In this document: positions 8,795 through 17,967 of the stretch, piece by piece
Layout: every line of letters begins with the position of its first letter
Numbering within the stretch: the first letter of the stretch is position 1
Position numbers and translations under genes: made by a program
From: Rachicladosporium sp. CCFEE 5018
Lineage: Eukaryota; Ascomycota; Dothideomycetes; Cladosporiales; Cladosporiaceae
Direction of reading: 5' to 3'
Length of the DNA: 23,522 nt
Assembly (NCBI GenBank): GCA_002077045.2
Contig: KZ111146.1
Coordinates: 13,053 to 36,574, forward strand
The notes under the pieces: model-generated
Seen by the model: only the letters and a program-made list of their open reading frames with translations
Database searches by the model: none
Told to the model about the DNA's origin: nothing

Positions 8795-9539
8795 ATGGGC
8801 AACAGCAGTAGTACGAACAAGGTGTCGGCGCAGGATAAGTCAGTCAAGCTCGATCTTCGCAATGGCCAGCCCGGCTAACGAGGCCATCGAAGGGCGATCC
8901 TTGACATGAAAGTCCAACGCGACAAGCTACATCAATACCAGAAGCGCATCAAAGTAGTCACGGATCGTGAGACCGATATCGCACGCGAATGCCTGCGAGC
9001 AAACCAGAAGGACAAGGCGCTGCTTGCATTACGGAGGAAGAAGTATCAAGAGACGTTACTAGCGAAGACGGACCAGCAGTTGGCGCAGCTACAGGCATTG
9101 ACGAGTGATGTGGAATTTGCGCTAGTGCAGAAGGATGTTGTATTCGGCTTGCAGCAGGGCACCGCGGTGCTGAAGGAGATACACAAAGAGATGGGTGGGC
9201 TGGAGAAGGTCGAGCTGATACTGGAGGAAAGTGCGGATGCACAGGCCTATCAGAAGGTTCGCCTATCTCACCAGTATGTCTGTTACTAGCAGTACTGACC
9301 CACATGTGCAGGAAATCAATGAGATGCTTGGCGGCAAAATGTCGAACGAGGAAGAAGACGCGGTGGAGGACGAGCTCGAAGCTATGGAGCGAGAAGCTGC
9401 ACAAAAGGCCGGAGTGCCGAGCTTACCAGATGCGCCAACGCGAATAGAAGAACCGTTGCCAGATGCCCCTGCTGCAGATCCGAAGCAGAGGGCGCAGGAG
9501 AGGGCAAGACGAAGAGCTCAGGAGCAGATGGCTGCGTAA
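8795..9539 (+). CDS. VPS20: ESCRT-III subunit Vps20/CHMP6
   Basis: Predicted 211-aa Snf7-family protein that nucleates ESCRT-III filaments on endosomes for multivesicular-body sorting. Exons are 8795-8838, 8893-9256 and 9312-9539. Intron 1 (54 nt) starts GTCAGT, has CTAAC at 8875-8879 and ends AAG; intron 2 (55 nt) starts GTTCGC, has ACTGACC and ends GCAG. Splicing joins MGNSSSTNKVSAQDK to AILDMKVQRDKLHQYQKR, matching the CHMP6 pattern QDKAILxLKxQRDKLxQYQKR. MGNSSS fits an N-myristoylation signal, a known property of Vps20. The N-terminal half is basic helices, the C-terminal half acidic (EEEDAVEDELEAME), as expected for autoinhibition. Without intron 1 the frame hits a stop after 27 codons, which supports the model. 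Confidence 0.93.
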
Positions 9540-9794
9540 ACGTCACCACTACACTGCTTTGCATTCCAATGTCTGAGCCGATCTGCCCATTGTCCGTGTA
9601 GAGGCATCTCTTTGATTCATCTCGCGAATGTAATTCTGAAAGCCGACCGGCTCATGATCATCTCCAAGTGGACGCACGCAGTCGCGACCCGAACAACCCA
9701 ACATTCTTCAACTGCCCAAACATGTAATGTCTCTCTTGTGCTGCTTACAGCAGTCTGTTTGAACCTTTTCAATACTCCCAGCGCGACGATCAGC

Positions 9795-10543
9795 ATGTCC
9801 CACTGCCACAATGAGCACTCCCACGCTGGCCACGATCATTCCGAAGGCGCAGCTCACGACCACAGCGACGATATCACACCCGCCCTACAGAACCAAATCT
9901 ACTCACAGATCGACTTCGATGCCATCACGACACTGAACGAGAGTGTCCCACAAAGCGGCGCAGCGGTGGTGAAAAAGACTTGGGCTGAGCGAACAGATGA
10001 AGAGCCGGAGCTGGTCAGCGACGTGGACGAGCAGCTGCTCATGCATATACCGTGTGTCAATGTCCTGGAGCACGTGCAACGAGCAATGGGCTGACACTGA
10101 TCACTTGCAGATTCACAGCCCAGCTACGCCTTCACACGATCATCATTCGCACCTCAGACTCGCCCTCCGCACCCCAAACCCTTCACCTCTTCGCCAACAG
10201 CACCTCATCCCTGGACTTCTCCGCCGCTGCAGACCTCGCTCCGACACAGACACTACAACTCAGCCGGACGTCAGAGGTCCAGGAAGTGGCTGTGAAGCGC
10301 GCGCTCTTCTCCACACTACGAACGCTGGATCTGTTCGTGGAGGATAACTTCAGCAATGGAGAGGAGGACGAGACGAGGATAGGGTACATTGGGTTCAAGG
10401 GCGAGTGGATGAAGCTCAATCGAGAGCCGGTGCAGGTGCTGTATGAGAGCGCGGCGAATCCGAAGGATCACAAGCTGGCAAGTGGGGTGGGGGTGGGTAC
10501 GGGCAGTGGGATTGGCGGAGCTGGAGGGAGGGATGGGCTATGA
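9795..10543 (+). CDS. PITH-domain protein (PITHD1-like)
   Basis: Predicted 229-aa protein with exons 9795-10051 and 10111-10543. The 59-nt intron starts GTGTGT, has CTGAC at 10091-10095 and ends TTGCAG, and joins HIP to FTAQLRLHTIII, the core PITH motif. PITH is a proteasome-interacting fold shared with thioredoxin-like TXNL1. Seen: a His/Asp-rich N-terminus (SHCHNEHSHAGHDHSEG), a TWAERTDEEPEL motif, YIGFKGEWMKLNREPV, and YESAANPKDHK near the end, all typical of PITHD1 proteins. The C-terminal tail is Gly-rich. There is no thioredoxin domain. It lies 255 bp downstream of VPS20 on the same strand. The cellular role of fungal PITHD1 homologues is not clear. Confidence 0.9.
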
Positions 10544-11148
10544 GCCGGCGGTCTGCGCGGATCGCGGGTGTGCAAGCACTCTCGTCGGGCACCATTCAGG
10601 CCCAGCTGAACTAGCCACCTGGTAACACGGCTTTCGAGCGACTCGGAGTGATGAAGCCGTCAGGAGAGACCGCAAGACCTTGGCCTCCTATGGATGCACA
10701 CCGCTGTACATGGAGGTACATCCATGTAGTGCAGCACGTGGCGGCATTCGCTAGTCAGAGAGGCGAGCACGGCACCATGTATACACAAAGTGCATGTCGG
10801 GCAGGATAAGATGTGGGCAGAGTGTGTGATTTGGGCTGCAAGTACGGATATGAAAGCACTTTTCTGATTCTGCCGTAAAGATACTCGCAAACCCCAAGTT
10901 CCTACTTCCCAACCTCACACGCTCGCTCAAAGAAATGCCACGAGTCAAATCACCGCCACCACGAAGGTGTCGGGAGACATCAGAACCGGCCGCTGTAAGA
11001 AAAGTAAGATCAAAGCTCACTGCAAAACAAGATGAGAGCGTTTTCCCAAGCCTTTGCACGAACTCATCACCACCAAAAGTATCGTCCAAGAAAAGAATTG
11101 CCGTTCGCAGCAAGCAGCGTACCAAGCGCTGCGTGATGTGGACGACAT
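10544..11148. other. Convergent intergenic region, PITH gene and bZIP gene 3' ends
   Basis: About 600 bp holding the 3' untranslated regions of two converging genes. Small open frames on both strands have no domain or convincing start. A hairpin with 8-bp arms TACATGGA (10707-10714) and TCCATGTA (10721-10728) and a 6-nt loop is present; it could be chance or a transcript-end structure. Confidence 0.45.
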
Positions 11149-12393
11149 TTAGTCCTCCAGCTCATCGCCAGCCTCGGCCTGTGCTTGTGCCTTCCAGTAG
11201 TCGCGGTCGCGCTCAGACGCGGCCAGAGCGGCTTCGAGGTCGGCAATCCTGCCCTCGAGCACATCACGCTCCTCGACCTTCTTCGCTCGAGACTTTCGGG
11301 CGGCGGCGGTGTTTCGAGCTCGCTTGAGTGCAATGGAATCGTTCTCGTCAACCATGATGGGAGGAAGAGGCTTGTCGCGCTTCTTCGCAGCCACGCCAGC
11401 GACGGACGATGGACGCGCATGGAAGAGAGCCGGTGAGTTGGTGGCCGAGCTACGCTTGCGAACGTGGGATGGGCCGCCGGGGTGCACAACAATCTGTGCT
11501 GCGCTAGACGACGAGATGGTGCGCTCCATAGGAGGCGCAGCCATCAGCGTGTCCAATTCAGGGAAGAAGTTGGCATTGCTGACGCCACCGAAGTCGAAAG
11601 AGTTGCTCAGGTCATCGCTGAATAGGGGAGATGCCTGGTAGCTGTCCGGGGTGTCAAGATAGGTAGAGCCGGGAGTCGTCAGATTGGTGAAAGCAGTAGA
11701 CGGAGGCACGGAGTCTCCGCCGTTGAGGAGATCCTTTGGTGAGACGGTGGCGGCGCCGCTGTTGATGGCATTGAAATCGGTGTACATGTTGATGTCACCA
11801 AAGCTGCCGCCGTCCTGGTAAGAAAGATCCTCCATGGTCTCGTGGTAAGCTACGTTGGCTTGTACATGCGTTAGTTCGGGTTCAGACCACGGAGACGACG
11901 AGCGGGATGAATTACCTCCACCACCCATAGCGCTATCGTTGTATTCGAAGTTCTTCTGTTGCTGCTGCACGACGGCGAAGTCGCCTGTCGAGTTGGAGTG
12001 GAAAAGAGGCACTGGTGGCCGGCGAATAGACCGTTGCAGGAAAGTCTGATTGCTCAAGACTTGAGTTGATTGCGGTGCCGAATGCGCGTAGGCAAAGGCA
12101 GGGCGGTTGACAGTTCTAGACGATTGCGGCTGCGTCGTACCTAGCGAGAGGTGCCGCAGTGCTGCCTGGGTCGGGACAGGCGGTAGCAGTTCGAAGTCTT
12201 GTGTGAACACGGGTTGGGGCGTATTGCCTGATGGCGCTGCTGACGGTGGTGGAAGCCATGTCTGCTGTGTAGAAGCCGTGGTAGGCGACTGGAGAGTTAT
12301 CGCTGAAGCGTCGTAGTCCGAGGACAAGGAAGCGTTCGTGAGATCCCGGAGGAACTCGAGAGTGGAGTGAAGGTCAAAGTGTGTGGTCTGTAT
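11149..12393 (-). CDS. cpcA: bZIP transcription factor, CpcA/GCN4 type; start unresolved
   Basis: Nuclear activator of amino-acid biosynthesis genes (cross-pathway/general control). The C-terminal ~65 residues are the bZIP: basic region ALKRARNTAAARKSRAKK followed by a short leucine-zipper-like helix, preceded by VRKRSS and KKRDKPLPPIMV, as in CpcA proteins. The middle is Ser/Thr/Pro-rich with acidic-hydrophobic patches (FFPELDTLM) that could activate. A likely 57-nt intron at 11859-11915 (GTAATT, CTAAC, CAAG) is a multiple of three and stop-free. The frame is open upstream to an in-frame TGA at 12411-12409, with no ATG in the N-terminal ~150 codons. The end at 12393 marks an AUA in GCCCACC context, used here as a placeholder. 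Coding style (STLEFLRDLTNASL) clearly extends past 12327. About 395 aa if so. Confidence 0.85.
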   Translation of the reverse strand: MQTTHFDLHSTLEFLRDLTNASLSSDYDASAITLQSPTTASTQQTWLPPPSAAPSGNTPQPVFTQDFELLPPVPTQAALRHLSLGTTQPQSSRTVNRPAFAYAHSAPQSTQVLSNQTFLQRSIRRPPVPLFHSNSTGDFAVVQQQQKNFEYNDSAMGGGGNSSRSSSPWSEPELTHVQANVAYHETMEDLSYQDGGSFGDINMYTDFNAINSGAATVSPKDLLNGGDSVPPSTAFTNLTTPGSTYLDTPDSYQASPLFSDDLSNSFDFGGVSNANFFPELDTLMAAPPMERTISSSSAAQIVVHPGGPSHVRKRSSATNSPALFHARPSSVAGVAAKKRDKPLPPIMVDENDSIALKRARNTAAARKSRAKKVEERDVLEGRIADLEAALAASERDRDYWKAQAQAEAGDELED

Positions 12394-12408
12394 GGTGGGC
12401 GACGCGGT

Positions 12409-12426
12409 TCAAGCAGAAGTAGACAT
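12409..12426 (-). CDS. Upstream mini-ORF MSTSA in the bZIP leader
   Basis: ATG at 12426-12424 in good context (CCACA before, TCT after), followed by four codons and TGA at 12411-12409, in the same frame as the bZIP protein. The preceding leader is C/A-rich, as in a transcribed 5' untranslated region. GCN4, cpc-1 and cpcA mRNAs carry short upstream ORFs that gate translation during starvation, so this may be the equivalent. Alternatively it is the true start of the protein, interrupted by a stop or by an unrecognised splice. Confidence 0.55.
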   Translation of the reverse strand: MSTSA

Positions 12427-13456
12427 TGTGGCTACTTCTTGTGTTGTATGTGTGTGTTTGTATGGATGTGGTGAGAGGTTGGTGGAGGAAGAGATCAGCG
12501 CGGCAGCCTGAGGAAGTAGAGCCTTTTTGGCGTGGGAAGGGACGAGTGACTCATTTTCGAGAGGGACATGCTAGGGACTGATCAAGCTTAGCCCGTAGGC
12601 TATGAACGCTAGCGTGTGGAGAACACCGAGCATTGAACACACAGCCAATGCGACGACAATCATTCGAACTTCATTCTCGTGGCTCGATATCTGATGACAA
12701 TGTTTTCACCACTCAACTGTGGTGGTCTTTCACCGTGATTACCATCAGTCTCCTGTGCTCATACATAGCACTCTGCGCTTTAGACATTCTCCAAAGCTTC
12801 TCCTTCGAGAAGCCGTAGGCCCCACCACAGGCAACTCTGCCGCTGCAGGCTTACCAATTCCGAACACCGCTTTCTTATCGTGCCGCAGCATCGAGGCTGA
12901 GCACTGCGCCCTACGCGAAACACCAGACACGTGTAGGGATTTGACAGCCTATGGCTTTGTCTATTGGCGGTCCCCCTCACCGGCCCTGCAGGCGGTCTTA
13001 TGGACAATTGCCAGGTTGCCAAAGTCACGAGATCCACCACGTCGGCATCATCGGGAAGGCTCGCGCTGGAGACAGTTGCTCTGAACATCAGCTACATATA
13101 TCGTCCTCATCTAATCGCATGCCCTGTGAGTGCGTTGATCACGACGGTTCCAGCGATATCGCATCTGCGTGTCTAGGTTGTGCCAAATGGACGCATACTC
13201 TGGTTAGCGAATGCGGCATTTACAATCGTCGCGATGCCTCACTATTTTCCTTCCTCAATCAAAGCCATTGCAGCTTTGAATTGTCTGGAGCGATCGCAGC
13301 ATCTAAGTTCTATGTAAAACCTACGCATACAATAATACGCGAAGTGAAGTCGTCGATTTGTTGTTGATGCGTCGTTCCGCCCCACAGTTGATCTTGAAGT
13401 CCACGAGAAATACTAACCTCACCCATACCATCGCAATGCAATAATAACATGTAGAG
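12427..13456. promoter_or_regulatory. Divergent region between bZIP gene and prefoldin gene
   Basis: About 1 kb upstream of both genes. It holds the bZIP leader (C/A-rich on the minus strand, 12430-12490) and the TGACTCA site. A second small minus-strand ATG ORF (starting near 12558, 19 codons) overlaps that site and is probably promoter DNA. A plus-strand open frame of 138 codons at 12951-13367 has an ATG but no recognisable domain and is not called. No RNA gene was recognised. Confidence 0.45.
12547..12553. promoter_or_regulatory. CPRE/GCRE site TGACTCA upstream of the bZIP gene
   Basis: Perfect TGACTCA, the consensus bound by GCN4/CpcA dimers, 121 bp upstream of the mini-ORF ATG. This suggests autoregulation, as reported for cpc-1 and cpcA. 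The site is directly visible; binding is inferred. Confidence 0.65.
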
Positions 13457-14046
13457 ATGGCCGCGGCGGGAGAGAAGGGCCAGCAGAGTCAGTCGAACTC
13501 GATCTCAGATTATATTACTTTCAGTCGCTAACCTGGCGCAGTTGACCTTAACCAACTCAGCGTCCAGCAGCTCACGCAAGTCAAGAAGCAGTTCGACGAC
13601 GAAGTTCAGCATCTCTCAAACTCCTACCAAAACCTTCGAGTCGCCCAGGGCAAGTTCCGCGACTGCGTGACCAGCATCAGAGATGGAGTTGCGGACAGTG
13701 TGAAAGGTCAGTACCCAACCCGTGCCATCACTTAGCGAAACTGCGCCTGACAACAATTGCAGATAAACCCCTCCTCGTCCCCCTCACATCCTCCCTCTAC
13801 GTCCCCGGCACGCTAGCATCCACCTCTCACGTCCTAGTCGACGTCGGCACCGGCTTCTTCGTCGAGAAGTCCACCAGCGACGCCACGAAATTCTACCAAG
13901 AAAAGATCCAGGAGTTGGAGAAGAATATCAAGGACTTGGAGAATGTAGTGAATGGCAAGGCGAACAATCTGCGAGTTGTGGAGGAGATTCTTAGGCAGAA
14001 AATGCTCGCACAACAGCAGGGTCAGGTGGAGGGGCAGGCGGGTTGA
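13457..14046 (+). CDS. GIM5: Prefoldin subunit 5
   Basis: Predicted 159-aa alpha-type subunit of the cytosolic hexameric prefoldin chaperone, which passes nascent actin and tubulin to CCT. Exons are 13457-13487, 13542-13706 and 13763-14046. Intron 1 (54 nt) starts GTCAGT, has CTAAC and ends GCGCAG; intron 2 (56 nt) starts GTCAGT and ends TTGCAG. Exon joining gives MAAAGEKGQQIDLNQL then SVQQLTQVKKQFDDE. Helical N- and C-terminal arms (QVKKQFDDEVQHLSNSYQNL; KIQELEKNIKDLENV) flank a beta-rich centre (PLTSSLYVPG, VDVGTGFFVEK), as in the family. Length fits the usual ~150-160 aa. Without the first intron the frame stops after 24 codons. Confidence 0.93.
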
Positions 14047-14615
14047 GAGAGGGCAGACGAGGTGCAGAGCCATGGCATCGGCTTCCGCTCCTGGAGTTTC
14101 TCAAAGATGCAGAGAATCTATCAGCCGCGCAGTCTTAGTGATCCGCTACTCGCATGCCATCAGGAGACAAAATCTGAGGCACTCAGCGTGTTGCGGTACA
14201 GTCAGGTCGTTCCAACGAGGCGCGTGCGGAGTGAACTGCAGACTGCTACAAGGAATGTGCTACACGCGGATGGACATTTGGCTTGCCTGGCAAATCATTG
14301 AGAGAGTGGTATCGTTGTAGGGTAATCAATGCACTACAAGTATCACAATGTCTTCGTCGCGGGCTCGAGGGATACGTATGTTAACGAGGTGAAGTGTAGT
14401 TTGATACTTCTATGGCAGCCTAGGTGTATGGTGCTGTCTATCAGCTCTCGAGCTGGACGCTAGCGCGTTCTCGAGGCGTAATTGAATGCGCTCCCTATGC
14501 AGCCTACTGGATCCAACCTCATTGACTTCGAGGAGCATGCCAGATATTCCTTCCATGGAAGTTCCGTACGTCTAGCCGAGCGGAGATGTTTCATTGCGGC
14601 CGAGCAAAACGAAAT
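14047..14615. other. Convergent intergenic region, prefoldin and phosphoesterase 3' ends
   Basis: About 570 bp between two converging genes. It should contain both 3' untranslated regions. Small plus-strand open frames (14062-14301 and others) show no domain. Nothing else was recognised. Confidence 0.45.
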
Positions 14616-15638
14616 CTACTCGATCATGCACGATCGCTTGCCAGATACTGATTCTGTGAAATCGTTCTTCCGCTTATTCGATCCAAGCGTCTCCTTCTGC
14701 GGCACACTCGTCCGAGCAAGCCAGGTCTCGACGATCCACGGTACTTGCTGCGATGCATCGTCCGGACCCTCGATGGCTGCGTTGACACACAGGGTAGCTT
14801 TGCCAGCCAATTCGGCTGGCATTTCGGTCGCGCAAAAGCCTTTCGAGCGCAGACTCTGAGTACATTCGTCCCCTTCGCTCTTCACATTAGCCTTAAGTTT
14901 CGCTAGATTCTGGATCGCTACGGTTGTATCGCCGTCGATAGCTGTCATGTGTGTCAGGGCCTGATCTCCAATTTCCGCCTCTACGTGCCAGCCAACCCGC
15001 TTTGCGCCCCAGCCAGTATGAATGTGTCCGAAACAATGCAGCAAGGGCCTCGCTCGCGCGATGGCTGCGAAAAGCCCAGGACTTCCAACTGATCCAGATC
15101 CAGCGACCCTATCGAGCACGCCTTTTGGAGGACAATGGGTGATTGCGACGTCGACGTTACCCGCAATGTCCCAAGTGTGCTCCTCGGTTGGAGGATAGTT
15201 GAATCCCCAGTCGTTCACGGAGGGCGTGTATGGGCTAGCGTATACATTCAACGAGGCGTCGTTACTCAACTCGAAACGGTGCATGCCTTCGTTCAGGAAA
15301 ACGATGCCGGCTGCATTGTCGAACAAGGCTCTTGCTTCGCCAAATCTGCCGTACTCCTTTTGTACAAGCTCGTCTTCTAGAGGTGGATCATGCTCTGCAA
15401 GTTTCTTCTGGAACATGGGAATGTCCCAGGTCCAGTCATGGTTCCCAGCAATGATGAGTTTGAGAGGTGCATCAATTGCGTTCAGAAGCTCGATGGAAGT
15501 CTTGAACTCGGATAGCTTTGATTCCTCGGTGAGATCGCCACAATGGATGACCACGTCGACTACTTCTGTCAGCTTTGCGTGGCGTAGAGGATCGCCATGG
15601 GTGTCTGAGATTACCAAGAAGCGTGTTGGAATAGCCAT
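14616..15638 (-). CDS. Calcineurin-like metallophosphoesterase (MPPED-like)
   Basis: Predicted 340-aa phosphoesterase with the complete two-metal motif set: DTHGD at 12-16, GDL at 34-36, GNHD at 65-68, ITHC with H168, and GHIH at 204-207. The VISDTHG start and GHIHTGWG ending resemble the small MPPED1/MPPED2-type class, which can cleave phosphodiesters such as cyclic nucleotides in vitro. The substrate here is unknown. The ATG at 15638-15636 is the natural start, since the DTHGD motif lies 12 residues in. There is no signal peptide or membrane segment. The last ~80 residues (after about 255) are an extension of low similarity, ending in basic SNKRKND and SGKRS. No intron is needed. Confidence 0.88.
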   Translation of the reverse strand: MAIPTRFLVISDTHGDPLRHAKLTEVVDVVIHCGDLTEESKLSEFKTSIELLNAIDAPLKLIIAGNHDWTWDIPMFQKKLAEHDPPLEDELVQKEYGRFGEARALFDNAAGIVFLNEGMHRFELSNDASLNVYASPYTPSVNDWGFNYPPTEEHTWDIAGNVDVAITHCPPKGVLDRVAGSGSVGSPGLFAAIARARPLLHCFGHIHTGWGAKRVGWHVEAEIGDQALTHMTAIDGDTTVAIQNLAKLKANVKSEGDECTQSLRSKGFCATEMPAELAGKATLCVNAAIEGPDDASQQVPWIVETWLARTSVPQKETLGSNKRKNDFTESVSGKRSCMIE

Positions 15639-16368
15639 ATTGCCCGACTTACCACGACTGGTGCTCTCGATCGCGTTTCAACGATCCTCGGTGAACAAAG
15701 CTGTTGTTCCTTGCAGGAGATCTCGGGGTAGAGCGTTGTTTGCAAGTTCTTAATCAATCGGGTGTCAGGACTGATGGCAGTGAGTTTTCGTCCGGGGGTA
15801 TTCGAGTATGGATGGTGATCTGGGGTTGTGTCGAAGAGTTGGATGCGGAAAAGCGGAAATGTCTTTCAAGGGGCAGCGGGACTCGTCATATACGCGCGAC
15901 TTGTGCGAGTTTGGATAAATGGTCGGCCAAGCAACCTTCTGTTCAAATCAAGTACCTCGCATTTTGCTGACCGCACGTGGTATGGATTGAGGACGCTTTC
16001 CACGCCAAGCCACGAGCTCGACCAAGGAATCCACGCACGTAATTTACACTGTTCAGGCAGGTTGCGAATAGGTGGGTGCCAATGAGTTCGATATTTGCAA
16101 AACCGAATCAGATGATGGGCATGAGCATCCAGCGACGGTCTGAGCAGCACCTGCATGTAGTTTGCGAGTTGCTATGAGCAACCGGTGGGCTCTTGGAGGA
16201 TATTGAATTTGCGTTCCGTCTCTCGCTGCTGTCTGATCCCCAGTATCGTTATCGCGTGACCGCCTCTCCATAGCTTAGGCCATGTTCGCGTTCCTTTGAG
16301 TGATTGCAATACTGAAGCTGACAATGCGCAGATTCATATATTCCGAACCACGATCTCGCACGCCCAAA
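15639..16368. promoter_or_regulatory. Intergenic region between phosphoesterase and nucleotidyltransferase remnant
   Basis: About 730 bp upstream of both divergent genes. Short open frames on either strand (for example 15866-16156 minus) show no domain. No repeats or RNA genes were recognised. Confidence 0.4.
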
Positions 16369-16977
16369 ATGCCGACCAAATCTCTCATACAATCTCCTAT
16401 GCGCGAAGCCATTTTCGACTGCTTCGTCGCTCTCACCGACCTCGTACCTCCGGAGAGGAGACACGATGTGACGCTCGTCGGTGGGGCAGCCAGCATTGCC
16501 CACTCCTCGACTTAGCGCACCGAGGACTTGGATGTTGCTGCACGCCCTGACGTCTTGCATACGATCTTCGCGTCAATTCTGGAGAGCGCCACGAGCTTCA
16601 CCATCGAGTCCGATGGAAAATTGGGCTTCGATGCCCCTCAGGGCTTTCGAGTCCATGTCGACCTCCTGGAGCTCGGAGGCGGCATCATCGATGGCTTCTA
16701 TGCCACAACGCCATTGCACGAAGGCACTGTGGCATCAATTTTGGACTTGGTGGTGAAGAGAGCAGTAACGGTGTTGGATAGGGGAGGGGAAGGAGATTTA
16801 TTGGACTTGCAATGGCTTCTGAGCCAGCTACCTGAGATGGGTCAATCCCACGGGATATGTGACGATGACAAGACGATTGTGCTTGACGCGGTGGGGATGT
16901 GTGCGGGAAGGTGTGCGATGAAGATTGTGGAGGCATTTTTAGACGGCTCGACTACCTACAAGTGTCATTGTATTTAA
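16369..16977 (+). pseudogene. Nucleotidyltransferase-like gene broken by one TAG
   Basis: One continuous frame of 203 codons, interrupted only by TAG at 16513-16515. Upstream reads REAIFDCFVALTDLVPPERR then VTLVGGAASIAHSST; downstream reads RTEDLDVAARPD, then VHVDLLELGG and a helical C-terminus. The joined pattern (GGA, then S/T, R-T-E-D-L-D, then D-L) is that of the nucleotidyltransferase fold, including AbiEii-like proteins, with D-L-D as metal ligands. The stop falls within that catalytic signature. A change from CAG would be a CpA-to-TpA transition, but the original codon is unknown. The frame is open from an ATG at 16300; the ATG at 16369 is chosen by similarity in style, with 16399 also possible. 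The lack of other damage suggests recent inactivation, readthrough or a sequence error. Confidence 0.7.
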
Positions 16978-17078
16978 ACTTCTTCCCCTGCGCCGATCAT
17001 AGCTTGGCACGACTCGTGGCAACATGTAGCGCACTAAGGTCTTGCTGATCGAGACCTAGTCATGCATTGTCCAAATCG

Positions 17079-17510
17079 ATGGGCGCAGCACCCACCACGA
17101 CCATACCTCACGCCTATCGGTCGCTCCTGCGCGCCTCCCTGCGTGCTGTCCACTTCTCCAAGCCCGCCCGCTACGTTGCGCTTGAGCGCCTTCGCTCAGC
17201 CTTTCGCACGAACGATATCTCTACCTACGATGCCCTGAAGCTTGACAGGACACTGGAGTTTCTTCAAAGCGCAGCAAACGCGCGCGGCCTTGAGCACAAA
17301 ATCGTGCGCAACTTGATGCACGTGCTGCACGAGCGGAAAATGCTGCCTCGGATCAATACGTGTGTTCTGCCGATGGATCATGTACAGTATGGGCTGTCGT
17401 GCTGATGGTGGAATAGGCCGAAAGAGAATTTGCCGTTCAGGAAGGCTGCGTACAAGCAATTCGACGACACGATTGCGAAGCTGAATGAGACGATGGGCTT
17501 GTGCATCTAG
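17079..17510 (+). CDS. LYR-like small protein, probably mitochondrial
   Basis: Predicted 124-aa basic helical protein. Exons are 17079-17359 and 17417-17510; the 57-nt intron starts GTGTGT, has GCTGATG and ends AATAG, joining PRINT to PKENLPFRKAAYKQFDDT. An AYRSLLR motif at 12-18 followed by a basic helix (ARYVALERLRSAFR) resembles the LYR-motif/DUF1763 small proteins of fungi that act in mitochondrial complex or ribosome assembly. AYR replaces the classic LYR, so membership is moderate. The frame extends upstream to a TTG at 17067, but the ATG at 17079 is the first proper start. Reading through the intron would end the protein at 17405 with a less family-like tail. Confidence 0.7.
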
Positions 17511-17967
17511 CAGGTCCATCCTCTATCCTTCCTGACCAGCCGCAGCGCCCAGCTAGAGGTCTGGAACCACCAGGACAAGCCCTGGAGAGGTCACTTTACA
17601 TTGGCTCTCGTTTCCGTCAACGAATGCATCTCTCGCGGGCTCCTTCGAGCAGCCTTGTGCGTCTCTGCCGAAGTCTGGCAGCGCGAAGGGCATGGGTGGT
17701 GTTTATTGAGACATAGACAGGCAGCTCGGAGTGCGTAAGACGACAGCCGAGTCTCCTGCGATCAAAAGTTCCACTGTCAGGGCATTGCTGATTGACTCTA
17801 ATGCCTTCGTGATACAGAGTAGATGCGCTGTATAATGACTTTTACTATTCGTTTCCACGCTCGTGTTGAACAAAGCTAATGTTCCTGGGTATCATCTCAC
17901 AATCGTTTCCGGTCGTCACCATCTGACCACACGTTACCTCCTTTGTTCTAATGAGAACGACAAACAC
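17511..17967. other. Convergent intergenic region, LYR-like gene and OPI3 3' ends
   Basis: About 460 bp holding two 3' untranslated regions. A plus-strand open frame of 71 codons (17501-17716) overlaps the LYR-like gene end and has no domain. Nothing else was recognised. Confidence 0.4.

Noticed and set aside
12500..12558. Second upstream ORF (19 codons) before the bZIP mini-ORF
   Set aside because: Its ATG overlaps the TGACTCA site, which suggests promoter rather than transcribed leader; no evidence that it is in the mRNA.
12951..13367. Plus-strand ATG frame of 138 codons, Cys-rich, upstream of prefoldin
   Set aside because: No domain, no splice or codon-style support; several overlapping frames of similar length exist here, as expected by chance.
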